The translations under genes were made by a program, and so were the position numbers. The notes below the pieces were generated by a model. The model did not search any database. It was not told the origin of the DNA and saw only the letters and a program-made list of their open reading frames with translations. This document shows, one piece after another, positions 8,839-17,496 of a stretch of DNA of 64,000 nucleotides; the stretch's first letter is position 1; each line of letters opens with the position of its first letter. The DNA comes from Lelliottia jeotgali (GTDB taxonomy: Bacteria; Pseudomonadota; Gammaproteobacteria; Enterobacterales; Enterobacteriaceae): NCBI GenBank assembly GCA_002271215.1, contig CP018628.1:2232001-2296000 (forward strand). The letters run 5' to 3'.

Positions 8839-10290
8839 GTGAACACACTCAACCGTCGTGATTTTCCCGGTGCTCTCTATCCTGAACGTATCATCCAGTT
8901 TGGTGAAGGTAACTTTTTACGTGCGTTCATCGACTGGCAGGTAGACCTGCTGAATGAACACACCGACCTCAACTCTGGGGTGGTGATTGTCCGCCCAATC
9001 CAGAGTGATTTCCCGCCTTCGCTCAGCACTCAGGACGGCCTGTACACCACAATTATTCGTGGTCTGAATGAGAAAGGTGAAGCCGTCAGCGACGCGCGTC
9101 TTATCCGCTCCGTGAACCGCGAAATCAGCGTCTACAGTCAGTACGATGAATTCCTCAAGCTCGCGCATAATCCCGATATGCGTTTTGTGTTCTCCAACAC
9201 CACCGAAGCGGGTATCAGCTATCACGCCGACGACAAATTCGACGATGCGCCAGCCGTGAGCTATCCGGCAAAACTGACTCGTTTGCTGTTTGAACGTTTC
9301 AGCCATTTCAACGGCGCGCCCGATAAGGGCTGGGTGATTATTCCGTGCGAACTGATTGATTATAATGGCGATGCGCTGCGTGAACTGGTGCTGCGCTACG
9401 CTCAGGAATGGGCGCTTCCCGCTGCATTTATTCAATGGCTGAATGATGCTAACAGCTTCTGTTCAACCCTGGTTGACCGCATTGTGACGGGCTATCCGCG
9501 TGACGAAGTGGCTGCACTCGAAACAGAGCTTGGCTACCACGATGGCTTCCTCGACACCGCTGAGCATTTCTATCTGTTTGTTATTCAGGGGCCAAAATCC
9601 CTGGCAGCCGAACTGCGCCTCGATAAATACCCGCTTAACGTGCTGATTGTCGATGACATCAAACCCTACAAAGAGCGCAAAGTAGCGATCCTTAACGGCG
9701 CGCACACGGCGCTGGTTCCGGTTGCCTTCCAGGCCGGGCTGGACACGGTGGGTGAGGCGATGAACGATGCAGAAATTTGCGCTTTTGTTGAAAAGGCCAT
9801 CTATCAGGAAATTATCCCGGTACTCGATTTACCGAAAGATGAGCTGGAATCCTTTGCCAGCGCGGTGACCGGACGTTTCCGCAACCCGTATATCAAACAT
9901 CAGCTGCTGTCTATTTCACTAAACGGGATGACAAAATTCCGTACTCGTATCCTGCCGCAGCTTCTGGCAGGGCAGAAGGCTACCGGCAAGCTACCTGCGC
10001 GCCTGACGTTTGCATTGGCCGCGCTGATGGCTTTCTATCGTGGGGAACGTAACGGTGAAAGCTATCCGGTGCAGGACGATCTTCACTGGCTGGAGCGTTT
10101 TCAGCAGCTGTGGACGCAACATAACGATAAACAAATCAGCACCAGCGAACTGGTGAAAGCGGTTATGAGCGTCAGCGATCACTGGGAGCAGGACCTGACC
10201 AACGTGAACGGATTGGTAGAACAAGTTACTCTCGATCTGGATGCGATTTTGCTGCAGGGGATGCGCGCTGCTGTGAAACAGATGTGCTAA
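8839..10290 (+). CDS. uxaB: Tagaturonate reductase (altronate oxidoreductase)
   Basis: Interconverts D-tagaturonate and D-altronate with NAD(H), a step in galacturonate catabolism in the cytoplasm. The 483 residues equal the E. coli UxaB length and match it throughout, including the N-terminal [14 protein letters not shown] nucleotide-binding segment and the dehydrogenase motif [20 protein letters not shown]. It begins with GTG at 8839, with AAAAGGAA upstream. A hairpin terminator follows directly, so it is probably transcribed alone under ExuR control; uxaC and uxaA are not in the window. Confidence 0.96.
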   Translation: MNTLNRRDFPGALYPERIIQFGEGNFLRAFIDWQVDLLNEHTDLNSGVVIVRPIQSDFPPSLSTQDGLYTTIIRGLNEKGEAVSDARLIRSVNREISVYSQYDEFLKLAHNPDMRFVFSNTTEAGISYHADDKFDDAPAVSYPAKLTRLLFERFSHFNGAPDKGWVIIPCELIDYNGDALRELVLRYAQEWALPAAFIQWLNDANSFCSTLVDRIVTGYPRDEVAALETELGYHDGFLDTAEHFYLFVIQGPKSLAAELRLDKYPLNVLIVDDIKPYKERKVAILNGAHTALVPVAFQAGLDTVGEAMNDAEICAFVEKAIYQEIIPVLDLPKDELESFASAVTGRFRNPYIKHQLLSISLNGMTKFRTRILPQLLAGQKATGKLPARLTFALAALMAFYRGERNGESYPVQDDLHWLERFQQLWTQHNDKQISTSELVKAVMSVSDHWEQDLTNVNGLVEQVTLDLDAILLQGMRAAVKQMC

Positions 10291-10298
10291 TCACGATT

Positions 10299-10322
10299 CC
10301 CGGCTCTGGCCGGGTTTTGTTT
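10299..10322 (+). terminator. Intrinsic terminator of uxaB
   Basis: Stem CCCGGC (10299-10304) with GCCGGG (10309-10314), loop TCTG, followed by TTTTGTTT. Confidence 0.85.
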
Positions 10323-10440
10323 AAACACTAATTAGTTACAACATACTATGTACTCCGTTTTTTTAAAACACACATTGGCATCGTGCGCTTTTTGTCTGGC
10401 AGTTAGAAAGGGAACAGCAATTTCGTAACAAGCTTGCAAC

Positions 10441-10456
10441 CGTGATGGTGATCACG
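10441..10456. promoter_or_regulatory. CRP-like palindrome upstream of yneE
   Basis: CGTGATGGTGATCACG has the GTGA-N6-TCAC core of a CRP site and lies about 45 bases before the yneE start. The flanking T and A of the full consensus are replaced by C and G. Confidence 0.4.
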
Positions 10457-10493
10457 TTTAATAGTCACGCTCTTTATTGACCTGAAGCTAACT

Positions 10494-11408
10494 ATGATTG
10501 TTCGTCCTCAACAGCACTGGCTGCGCCTGATTTTCGTCTGGCACGGTTCCGTCCTGTCTAAAATTTTTACCCGGTTGTTCCTTAACTTCCTGTTATCCAT
10601 CGCTGTTATCGTGATGTTGCCGTGGTACTCATCGCTGGGCATCAAATTGACCGTTGCGCCATTCAGCATCCTCGGGGTGGCCATCGCGATCTTCCTCGGT
10701 TTTCGCAATAACGCCTGTTATTCGCGCTACGTCGAGGCTCGCCAGCTTTGGGGGCAACTGATGATAGCGTCACGCTCGCTATTTCGCGAGGTGAAAAACA
10801 CGCTTCCGGACGATCCGCATTTGAGCGAGTTCGTGCGTCTGCAAATTGCCTTCGCCCATTGTCTGCGCATGACGCTCAGAAGACAGCCGCAGGCGGACCA
10901 GCTTGCACGTTATCTTTCAGCATCACATCTTCGCGCGGTAATGGATTCGAATTCGCCGTCGAACCGCATTTTACTGATCATGGGTGAATGGCTCGCCGTA
11001 AGACGTCGGGAAGGGCACCTGTCGGACATTCTGTTCCACAGCCTCAACAATCGCCTAAACGATATGTCTGTGGTACTGGCCGGATGTGAACGCATTGCTA
11101 ACACGCCGGTGCCGTTTGCTTATACCCTGATTTTGCACCGCACCGTGTACCTGTTCTGCATCATGCTGCCGTTTGCCCTGGTGGTTGATCTGCACTACAT
11201 GACGCCATTCGTCTCGGTCCTGATCTCCTACACTTTTATCTCTCTCGATGCGCTGGCAGAAGAGCTGGAAGAACCTTTCGGTACCGAAAATAATGACTTA
11301 CCGCTGGATGCTATCTGCAATGCGATGGAAATCGATCTGCTACAGATGAACGACGAGCCAGAAATCCCGGCCCGCGTTTTACCGGATAAACATTACCAGC
11401 TCACATAG
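10494..11408 (+). CDS. yneE: Bestrophin-like inner membrane protein YneE
   Basis: A 304-residue bestrophin/UPF0187 family protein, the length of E. coli YneE and in the same place after uxaB. Four hydrophobic segments are visible (FLLSIAVIVMLPWY, APFSILGVAIAIFLGFR, TVYLFCIMLPFALVV, PFVSVLISYTFISL), together with the family motif FLGFRNNACYSRYVEARQLWG and a C-terminal LEEPFGTENNDLPLDAICN. Bacterial bestrophins form pentameric ion channels; the function of this one is not established. Start ATG at 10494 has only a weak ribosome site. Convergent with the next gene. Confidence 0.9.
   Translation: MIVRPQQHWLRLIFVWHGSVLSKIFTRLFLNFLLSIAVIVMLPWYSSLGIKLTVAPFSILGVAIAIFLGFRNNACYSRYVEARQLWGQLMIASRSLFREVKNTLPDDPHLSEFVRLQIAFAHCLRMTLRRQPQADQLARYLSASHLRAVMDSNSPSNRILLIMGEWLAVRRREGHLSDILFHSLNNRLNDMSVVLAGCERIANTPVPFAYTLILHRTVYLFCIMLPFALVVDLHYMTPFVSVLISYTFISLDALAEELEEPFGTENNDLPLDAICNAMEIDLLQMNDEPEIPARVLPDKHYQLT
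11008..11015 (+). other. KOPS motif pointing to dif
   Basis: GGGAAGGG matches GGGNAGGG on the plus strand, 4.4 kb left of dif and oriented toward it; inside yneE. Confidence 0.5.
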
Positions 11409-11415
11409 TGAATAT

Positions 11416-11979
11416 TCAGGAACGCGGCAACGCGTTCCATTCATCGCGGGTGATTTCCCACAGCTCTGAGTCCAGCTCACCGCTAACGTAGGATTTCTTT
11501 TCGGTTCTCACCAGGCGCATCCCGCTGCTCGCTGAAATCTTCTGAGAACGTTCGTTAACGGCGGCTTTTGGGGCTCGCAGAACCGGTTTGTTTAGCGTAT
11601 TGAACCAGTAATCTGTTGCGGCAATACTGGCTTCGCGCATATATCCCTGGCCTTGCCATTCGGGTGTCAGCCAGAATCCACGGTTATTATCTTCCACGTC
11701 GTACAAACAGATCAGACCCACCAACTCGTCAGGCGAAGCTTTGCGACGAATCGTCCAGAACCATGCAACACCATTTTCCACGTCCGGCAAGGCGACGTTA
11801 TTGACGTAATTCTCTGCACCATCGTCCGGATAAGGCCACGGCACGCTCGCTACCATATAGCGCACGATCTCCCAGCGCGGATATAGCTTCTGAATTTGCG
11901 CCGCATCTTTTGCTTCCAGCGGTTTAAGCAACAAGCGTTCGGTGGTCAACGTTGGTGTATTCACGGCTCGTATCTCCAT
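11416..11979 (-). CDS. GNAT acetyltransferase, RimJ/RimL-like
   Basis: A 187-residue protein starting TLTTERLLLKPLEAKDAAQI, the typical opening of RimJ/RimL-type acetyltransferases. The acetyl-CoA site is represented by WLTPEWQGQGYMREASIAATDYWF, and the Asn-rich segment AAVNERSQKISASSGMR follows as in ribosomal-protein acetyltransferases. Substrate unknown. It ends 8 bp from the yneE stop, tail to tail. Confidence 0.83.
   Translation of the reverse strand: MEIRAVNTPTLTTERLLLKPLEAKDAAQIQKLYPRWEIVRYMVASVPWPYPDDGAENYVNNVALPDVENGVAWFWTIRRKASPDELVGLICLYDVEDNNRGFWLTPEWQGQGYMREASIAATDYWFNTLNKPVLRAPKAAVNERSQKISASSGMRLVRTEKKSYVSGELDSELWEITRDEWNALPRS
11419..11438. terminator. Convergent hairpin between yneE and the acetyltransferase
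   Basis: Perfect 8 bp stem GGAACGCG/CGCGTTCC capped by a GCAA tetraloop. It lies in the last codons of the minus-strand gene and just beyond the yneE stop, without a good T-tract. Confidence 0.5.
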
Positions 11980-12060
11980 TTTTTGTCGTTATGTTTTTGT
12001 TTGCCTTCTGCTATTTTCATGATTATCACATTCTTTGTTATCTGAATAGCCGAGGAAAAT

Positions 12061-12549
12061 ATGACCTTAAGACTGGCCGTGCCAGAAGAGGCTGAAAAGC
12101 TCTGGGAAGTTCGTAATCTTGCTATCCGCGCAGGCTGTCAGAGCAGCTACGATTCTGAAGTGATCGCCCGATGGACTCCGGAGGCGATGCCTGAAAGCTA
12201 TCGTCAGGTCATCATCGATAATCCTTTTTACGTAGTAGAAGATGAGAAGGGCGAAATTGTGGCGAGCGGCTATCTCGACCTTGATGCAAATAGCGTGGAA
12301 GCAATTTTTACCGTACCCGAAGCCGCGGGAAAAGGACTCGCGGGACGAGTCATCACAGCGATACTGAGCAATGCGCGCGAGCGTGGTATTTCTCGATTAA
12401 CGCTTTCCTCAACGCCAAATGCACACACTTTTTATCAGAAACACGGATTCATCACCCTGGGTGAAAGCCTGCATCTTTCAAGAATGGCGGGCGCTGAGTT
12501 GCGCTGTTTCAACATGGCCATTGATTTATCCGATGAGGAGAAACCATGA
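12061..12549 (+). CDS. GNAT-family N-acetyltransferase
   Basis: A 162-residue acetyltransferase. The acetyl-CoA loop is PEAAGKGLAGRVITAILSNARERGISRLTLSSTPNAHTFYQKHGF, which is characteristic of GNAT fold motif A plus B. The start ATG at 12061 has CGAGGAAA upstream. Its stop overlaps the next start in an ATGA tetranucleotide, implying translational coupling of two acetyltransferases. Substrate unknown. Confidence 0.85.
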   Translation: MTLRLAVPEEAEKLWEVRNLAIRAGCQSSYDSEVIARWTPEAMPESYRQVIIDNPFYVVEDEKGEIVASGYLDLDANSVEAIFTVPEAAGKGLAGRVITAILSNARERGISRLTLSSTPNAHTFYQKHGFITLGESLHLSRMAGAELRCFNMAIDLSDEEKP

Positions 12550-12986
12550 CAGTAATCGTGAGGGCATTGCGCAAAGGCGATTATGCCGGCTGGCGTCCGT
12601 TGTGGAATGGTTATACGGCGTTTTACGCATGTGAACTCGATGAATCCGTGACGGCATTAACATGGGAAAGGGCGCTCAACCCGCATTCGTCCCTGTTTTG
12701 TCGGGTCGCAGAAATCGATGGCAAGGTGATCGGTTTTGCCATGTGCGTGCTGCACGAAGGCACTTGGACCACCGCACCCGTTTGTTATCTTGAAGACTTG
12801 TTTGTTGATGAAAATGTTCGCGGAAAGGGTGCCGGAAAGGCGCTGATTGAGGCGCTCCAGGCGGAAGGAAAACGCGAAGGGTGGTCAACGCTCTATTGGG
12901 TGACACGTCAAAACAACCCTGCGCGAAAACTCTACGACATGTTTAGCGAAGCAGACGATTTCGTCCGCTATCGCGTGTCGCTCTGA
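12546..12986 (+). CDS. GNAT-family N-acetyltransferase (second of pair)
   Basis: A 146-residue GNAT protein with the segment VCYLEDLFVDENVRGKGAGKALIEALQAEGKREGWSTLYWVTRQNNPARKLYDMF, a clean acetyl-CoA binding motif (RGKGAGK). GAGGAG at 12535-12540 serves as ribosome site inside the preceding gene. Its different sequence shows it is not a recent duplicate of the upstream partner. It ends tail to tail with tam. Confidence 0.85.
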   Translation: MTVIVRALRKGDYAGWRPLWNGYTAFYACELDESVTALTWERALNPHSSLFCRVAEIDGKVIGFAMCVLHEGTWTTAPVCYLEDLFVDENVRGKGAGKALIEALQAEGKREGWSTLYWVTRQNNPARKLYDMFSEADDFVRYRVSL

Positions 12987-12993
12987 ACCTGCG

Positions 12994-13752
12994 TTATGGC
13001 TCGCGACGAGCAACGATAAACAGACGCGGAAACGCCAGCAGTATCTGACCGTTTTCCTGGAGCGGATACTGCTGTTCCAGAAGCTCGTGATAGCGCTCCA
13101 GATAGTTCCGCTGCTCATGCTCACTCAGTTCCTGCAACCAGGGACGCAATCCCGTCGCGCTGACCCAGTCGATGATGGCCTGATGAGAACTCATTTTGTG
13201 AAAGTACGTTGTGCGCCAGATATCCACGTCGCATCCCGCATCGGTCAGAATATCAAAATAAGCATGAACGCCGGGCAACGGGTCGCGGCTAAGGTCAGGA
13301 AAACCTTGCTCATACGCCACTTCTCGCATCAGAACGTGGATAGGTTCATCGCGGTTATCCGGCATCTGAATCGCGAGCACGCCGTTCAGTTTGAGCAGAG
13401 AAACCAGGTGCGGGAGTAGCTCATAATGGTCGGGTATCCACTGTAACGACGCGTTGGCATAGACCAGATCGACGGAATGCTGAGGACGATACGTTTTTAT
13501 GTTCGCTTCAATAAACTGACACTCGGGTAAGGCGACTCGCGCCTGTTCCAGCATCGCGGGCGAATTATCCACGCCAACAATATGTGCTGATGGCCAACGC
13601 TGGTGCAAAAGCGTAGTGCTGTTAGCCGGGCCGCAGCCCAGATCCAGAACCTCAGAAACGTCGTTTAGCGCCACTCTTGCCAGCAATTCGGCGGCGGGAC
13701 GGGTGCGTTCCGCGCCATATTGCAGATATAAAGAAGGATTCCAGTCGGCCAT
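12994..13752 (-). CDS. tam: Trans-aconitate 2-methyltransferase
   Basis: Methylates trans-aconitate with S-adenosylmethionine, thought to relieve inhibition of aconitase by this spontaneous by-product. The 252-residue class I methyltransferase matches E. coli Tam: [20 protein letters not shown] at the N-terminus, SAM motif [12 protein letters not shown], then [14 protein letters not shown] and the tail [24 protein letters not shown]. Two ATGs are adjacent (13755 and 13752); the second agrees with the E. coli start. It is convergent with the acetyltransferase pair, and a small GCTCG/CGAGC hairpin lies in its last codons. Confidence 0.93.
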   Translation of the reverse strand: MADWNPSLYLQYGAERTRPAAELLARVALNDVSEVLDLGCGPANSTTLLHQRWPSAHIVGVDNSPAMLEQARVALPECQFIEANIKTYRPQHSVDLVYANASLQWIPDHYELLPHLVSLLKLNGVLAIQMPDNRDEPIHVLMREVAYEQGFPDLSRDPLPGVHAYFDILTDAGCDVDIWRTTYFHKMSSHQAIIDWVSATGLRPWLQELSEHEQRNYLERYHELLEQQYPLQENGQILLAFPRLFIVARREP

Positions 13753-13800
13753 CATCGCATCTCCAGTTTGCGGTTTTCAGCAAGTGTAGATGATTTATGT

Positions 13801-14376
13801 TCAGGCGTTTAGCCAGGCCTGGCCATCGGCCTTCATTTTTCGCTCTAATTCGCTGCCACGAGTGGCAAAGACGCGCTTAACCGGAAAACCACTTTTTTCC
13901 AGTACATAGGCCAGCGCAGCATATTCACGCGGGTATTTTTCGGCCGTCGCCGTGTCTATTTCCACAAGCCCAAGAGGAAACGTGAAAGTGCCCATGTCAT
14001 AAATGCTCTGACGATGGAACAGTTTCCAGACGCCATTTCGTTTCTCCATCAGATCGTAAAAACGATTATGTCCGTTACAGCCCACGTTAAGTTTGACGTT
14101 CTCAGCGATAATAATGGCGTTAGTTTCAACAATCGCTTTGTCGCCGTTGAAGGTGATAATCGGACTGCCCATCAGATGTTTAGTCCGAATATCTGACGCT
14201 CCCATACGCTCTGAACCGGTCACAAAATCGCTGAACAATCCTTCAAACCAGGTCACCTCGATGGTGCCGTCCGGATGAAACAATGAACGCAGCTGCTCCC
14301 ATTCGTTCAGATCCCGGTGGATCCAGCCATTGATCAGGTCGGTAATCTGCAGGCGATCTTCAATTCTGTTTTCCAT
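13801..14376 (-). CDS. SnoaL/NTF2-like protein
   Basis: A 191-residue protein with the cone-shaped NTF2-like fold signature: IEDRLQITDLINGWIHRDLNEWEQLRSLFHPDGTIEVTWF followed by GHNRFYDLMEKRNGVWKLFHRQSIYD. Relatives include polyketide cyclases, limonene-epoxide hydrolases and ring-hydroxylating dioxygenase beta subunits; no specific reaction can be assigned. The start is the internal ATG at 14376 with TGGAG upstream. It is divergent from a LysR gene that probably regulates it. Confidence 0.8.
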   Translation of the reverse strand: MENRIEDRLQITDLINGWIHRDLNEWEQLRSLFHPDGTIEVTWFEGLFSDFVTGSERMGASDIRTKHLMGSPIITFNGDKAIVETNAIIIAENVKLNVGCNGHNRFYDLMEKRNGVWKLFHRQSIYDMGTFTFPLGLVEIDTATAEKYPREYAALAYVLEKSGFPVKRVFATRGSELERKMKADGQAWLNA

Positions 14377-14446
14377 TTCTGTGCTCCAGTGTGTGAAAGT
14401 TGTATGGAGTATTGACCTTACCTTCGATAACATCAAATAGCTTATA

Positions 14447-14462
14447 ATGACAGATTAATCAT
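14447..14462. promoter_or_regulatory. Candidate LysR operator
   Basis: ATGA (14447-14450) and TCAT (14459-14462) form an AT-rich interrupted dyad in the 111 bp region shared by the SnoaL-like gene and the divergent LysR gene, where autoregulating LysR proteins bind. Confidence 0.35.
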
Positions 14463-14487
14463 TTTTACTGATGAATGGAGGGCGAAC

Positions 14488-15372
14488 GTGGATTTACGCC
14501 AGTTACGCTATTTTCTGGCCGTAGCGCAAGAGAAACACTTTGGTCGCGCAGCCCAGACGCTAAACATCGTGCAGCCTGCACTCAGCATGCAGATTCGTGC
14601 CTTAGAGGAAGAACTCGGCGGCGCGTTATTTGTCAGAACCAGTCGCAGCGTTGAGCTGACCGAAGCCGGAAAGTTGTTCCAGACTGAGGCGCAACGCACG
14701 CTAGACCAGGCTGAGTTTGCCCGCCGATCTGTTGAACGGTCGCTACGCGGTGAAACCGGTACGGTACGAATTGGATTCGCCGGAAACGCCATTTTCAGCG
14801 GCCAACTGATGCAAGATTTACGTTTTTTCCGCAAACAGTATCCCGACGTAGAAATAACGCTGAAGGAAATCCCCCCGCAGCAGCAGGTGGAGGCGATCCT
14901 CGCCGGACAGCAGGATATTGGGTATACGCCTGATCACAGTAAAACCCTCACTGACGGGATTAACGTAAAGAGAATAGGGGAATGGGCGTTTCTGGTGGCG
15001 CTATCGAATGAACATCCGCTGGCTGAACATCCGTATTTCACTTTCGAGATGCTCTCCGGCGAACCGCTGATCCTCTACGATGCCCATGACACGCATGAAA
15101 AGCTTTACCTCCTTTTGAGTCAGAAACTGAAGAGTGCTCTTAAGGTTGCGCATCGTTCTGACAGTTCGTTGAGCGTTTTAGCTCTAGCTGCTGCAGGACT
15201 CGGAATCGCGCTGGTTCCCGAACCGTTAAAGCAGGTCAATATTCCAGGACTGGTTTATCGCAGCCTGAGTGCTTCGGAGTTAACGGCTAATTTGCTGATG
15301 ATCAGCCGTAGTGATGAAACTAACGGCGCGGTTAACGCTTTCTTAGCGCTGAAATCGCGAGGACAAGGATGA
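14488..15372 (+). CDS. LysR-family transcriptional regulator
   Basis: A 294-residue regulator with the LysR helix-turn-helix MDLRQLRYFLAVAQEKHFGRAAQTLNIVQPALSMQIRALEEELGGALFVR and a type 2 periplasmic-binding-like effector domain. It begins with GTG at 14488 preceded by GGAGGG. Orientation suggests control of the adjacent SnoaL-like gene. Sequence resembles regulators of aromatic or hydrophobic compound metabolism, but no inducer can be named. The dif site follows 36 bp after its stop. Confidence 0.88.
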   Translation: MDLRQLRYFLAVAQEKHFGRAAQTLNIVQPALSMQIRALEEELGGALFVRTSRSVELTEAGKLFQTEAQRTLDQAEFARRSVERSLRGETGTVRIGFAGNAIFSGQLMQDLRFFRKQYPDVEITLKEIPPQQQVEAILAGQQDIGYTPDHSKTLTDGINVKRIGEWAFLVALSNEHPLAEHPYFTFEMLSGEPLILYDAHDTHEKLYLLLSQKLKSALKVAHRSDSSLSVLALAAAGLGIALVPEPLKQVNIPGLVYRSLSASELTANLLMISRSDETNGAVNAFLALKSRGQG

Positions 15373-15407
15373 CGATACCGACGCTGGATTCTGCCAGAGT
15401 TATGATT

Positions 15408-15435
15408 GGTGCGCATAATGTATATTATGTTAAAT
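15408..15435 (+). other. dif: dif chromosome dimer resolution site
   Basis: The 28 bases read XerC arm GGTGCGCATAA, centre TGTATA, XerD arm TTATGTTAAAT, identical to the E. coli dif core as I know it. XerC and XerD recombine two dif copies at the septum under control of FtsK to resolve chromosome dimers. It lies in a 154 bp gap between a LysR gene and the fimbrial regulator locus. Gene orientation changes around it and the surrounding backbone is that of the E. coli terminus. Confidence 0.97.
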
Positions 15436-15526
15436 TGGATTCAAGCTTATCTAATCGGTTTACTTCCCAACCCCCCTGACTTCCTCCGCCACTTCAAAGA
15501 GCGCCAGATAGTTAAAAGCAAACAAC

Positions 15527-15997
15527 CTATCGTCGGCAAAACACTGATGGCGACCGACTGGTGTAGAACTGCCAGGTGCTGCTATTGAGTCGAATGATGC
15601 TGAAATAAAACGGCTCGTTTGATTTGAGATAGAAATCTGGCAGCGTCCTTGCCAACAACGGATGGATCGTCGTGCCTCCTCCACTGGATGCAACATTATC
15701 CGATTCAAGAAAATAATCGTCATCCTTACGGGTAAAGGAAAACCAGACGTTTTGATTTACCGCCAGCGTCTCGGCATTTTTATCGGTTATTTGCCCGCGT
15801 AAAATAGCCACTCCACGCGTACCATTAAAAACGTATCTGACGGAAATATCGCCTTGAATATCCGGATACTCCATCATCATCTCTCCTGAACAATCGAAAT
15901 GCGATCGCTGCCAGTTTTGTAACATTAACGTCGCCGCGATTGTTATCGCCACAGCGACGATGATGAAAACACTCCATTTAATATTACGCGCCCACAT
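15527..15997 (-). CDS. FidL-like membrane protein
   Basis: A 156-residue protein with one N-terminal membrane helix (SVFIIVAVAITIAATLML, residues 9-26) and a predicted periplasmic domain with cysteines Cys36 and one near the C-terminus. Proteins of this kind are annotated FidL-like and are typically encoded next to a CadC/ToxR-like regulator by a fimbrial operon, as here. The start overlaps the regulator's end by 14 bases and AAGGAG lies upstream. It probably partners with the membrane regulator, as ToxS does with ToxR; this is inference. Confidence 0.72.
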   Translation of the reverse strand: MWARNIKWSVFIIVAVAITIAATLMLQNWQRSHFDCSGEMMMEYPDIQGDISVRYVFNGTRGVAILRGQITDKNAETLAVNQNVWFSFTRKDDDYFLESDNVASSGGGTTIHPLLARTLPDFYLKSNEPFYFSIIRLNSSTWQFYTSRSPSVFCRR

Positions 15998-16748
15998 TTC
16001 TGGACTCCTTAAAATAATAATGTGTCACGCAGTCATTATCACGCCAGCGACTATATTGTTGGCGACAAGCTAATGCCGAGATCCGAGGAAAATTAGGATA
16101 TAGCGTGAGATAAATCCAGGGATAACTCTGACAATCCAGCGTGCTGGCTTTTATAAATTGCAGATGTTTATCAAATTTCAGCACATCCTGATTCCCGTAC
16201 CAGTGACATCCCTCCCCTACGCTCAGTGGTACATAGCGGCTGAGTCTGGAATCAAACTGTGTCTGCCAGGTCACCAATGCAGCGATAAAACAGCAAACAA
16301 CGCCTGCCAGCAGCCACCAGGCTGTACGTTTGTGTGGCGGTTTCAACGTTTTTTCAACCGGCGTGACTGGCGGAGTTATTGGCTCATTACACAGAGTTGC
16401 TTCGGGCTCCTGCTCCTGGATCTCGAGCTGTGGCTCAAGACGGATCCCGACTTTTGGCACGGTGACAATCAGCTCTTCATTCAGCCCCAACTCTTTAAAC
16501 GCGCGGCGCAGCAATGATATGTTCTGATAGAAAGTATTATTTGTGACCTGAGCACCGTTAATAAACCAGACATGCTCAAAAAAATAATCGCGTTCGATGA
16601 CCTGGCCTTGTCGCTGAATTAACAACAATAAACAACGAGTTGCCGGATTACTTAACGCTATGCGCTTCGTCTCATCTGATTTCGCGTGTAATACATTTCG
16701 CTCTGGCCAGAATACAACGGTGCCGTTGAGCAAAAAAACTTTTGCCAT
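15984..16748 (-). CDS. Membrane-anchored winged-helix regulator (ToxR/CadC-like)
   Basis: A 254-residue one-component regulator. Residues 1-105 form an OmpR-type winged helix (LSNPATRCLLLLIQRQGQVIERDYFFEHVWF, then YQNISLLRRAFKELG and VPKVGIRLE). A proline-rich linker leads to a single membrane helix (WWLLAGVVCCFIAALVTW, about 143-160) and a ~90-residue periplasmic sensor with several cysteines. It is co-oriented with and downstream of the fimbrial operon and overlaps the FidL-like gene, so it is the likely regulator of the fimbriae. Signal unknown. Confidence 0.82.
   Translation of the reverse strand: MAKVFLLNGTVVFWPERNVLHAKSDETKRIALSNPATRCLLLLIQRQGQVIERDYFFEHVWFINGAQVTNNTFYQNISLLRRAFKELGLNEELIVTVPKVGIRLEPQLEIQEQEPEATLCNEPITPPVTPVEKTLKPPHKRTAWWLLAGVVCCFIAALVTWQTQFDSRLSRYVPLSVGEGCHWYGNQDVLKFDKHLQFIKASTLDCQSYPWIYLTLYPNFPRISALACRQQYSRWRDNDCVTHYYFKESRNVGA
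16210..16217 (-). other. KOPS motif pointing to dif
   Basis: CCCTCCCC on the plus strand is GGGGAGGG on the minus strand, fitting the FtsK-orienting consensus GGGNAGGG. It points left toward dif, 775 bp away. Confidence 0.5.
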
Positions 16749-16803
16749 CGTGAGCCCTGAATGTGATTTTTTGTCAATTTATCTGAAGTTAGTTCATCCC
16801 TGG

Positions 16804-17496
16804 TTATTTTACGACAGCTGAAAATCCCCAGCGATTTCCTTCATCGTTAATCACCACAAAGTTTATCGTATTGTTCAGCATTGCAGGAGGGGCCGAATTA
16901 AAAATCATGCTTCGGGAATGCGGTAATACCACTATTCCGCTTGTGGAATAGTCTCCGGAAGAAACATCAGCCAGTGTTATGTTCCAGGAACTATCATTTA
17001 CAGCATAAATTATTCCACGCTCATAGTGAAAGCTCAGAAGATTGATGGATTTTTCAGTCAACACCTCTATTTTTTTTGGACGCCATAGAACTTTAAGCTG
17101 ATTTCTTAGCGCAAGGCGCACTTTTTCACCAGTCGAAGAGGTCTTCTTCTCCGGCGGAATTTGATAAATGTTGAGCCAGAAAAGAGACTCACGATCGTCG
17201 GCAAGTCCTGCACCCGTGGTCATGATCCGCAATTCTCGCTGCTCACCTGGATGAATCTTCAGCACTGGCGGCAATACCACAAAAGGCGCACTGGTCTGCG
17301 AAGGCCCTTTCTCAGGCGCTCCGTCATCCACCCAGCTCTGCACCACCACCGGGTAATCTCCGTTGTTCACCAACTTTACCGTCCGCTGCGTCTCTCCATG
17401 ATTGAAGATCACGCGCGTCATGTTGATATTGACTGCCGCCTGTACGCTAAACGCCAGAAGCCACAGGCTACTGAATACGCAGTAAAACTTGTACAT
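16804..17496 (-). CDS. Periplasmic fimbrial chaperone (second)
   Basis: A 230-residue PapD-like chaperone with a 20-residue signal peptide (ending FSVQA). Conserved features are INMTRVIFNHGETQRTVKLVNNGDYPVVVQSWVDDG, APFVVLPPVLKIHPGEQRELRI and ESLFWLNIYQIPP. Such chaperones donate a G1 strand to pilus subunits. It is the last structural gene of the operon and overlaps the adhesin gene by 29 bases. A second, divergent chaperone in one operon suggests a dedicated partner for the adhesin. Confidence 0.88.
   Translation of the reverse strand: MYKFYCVFSSLWLLAFSVQAAVNINMTRVIFNHGETQRTVKLVNNGDYPVVVQSWVDDGAPEKGPSQTSAPFVVLPPVLKIHPGEQRELRIMTTGAGLADDRESLFWLNIYQIPPEKKTSSTGEKVRLALRNQLKVLWRPKKIEVLTEKSINLLSFHYERGIIYAVNDSSWNITLADVSSGDYSTSGIVVLPHSRSMIFNSAPPAMLNNTINFVVINDEGNRWGFSAVVK

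Noticed and set aside
15406..15588. A 60-codon ORF across dif
   Set aside because: It is formed by the dif sequence and the antisense of the FidL-like gene; no ribosome site and no conserved content.
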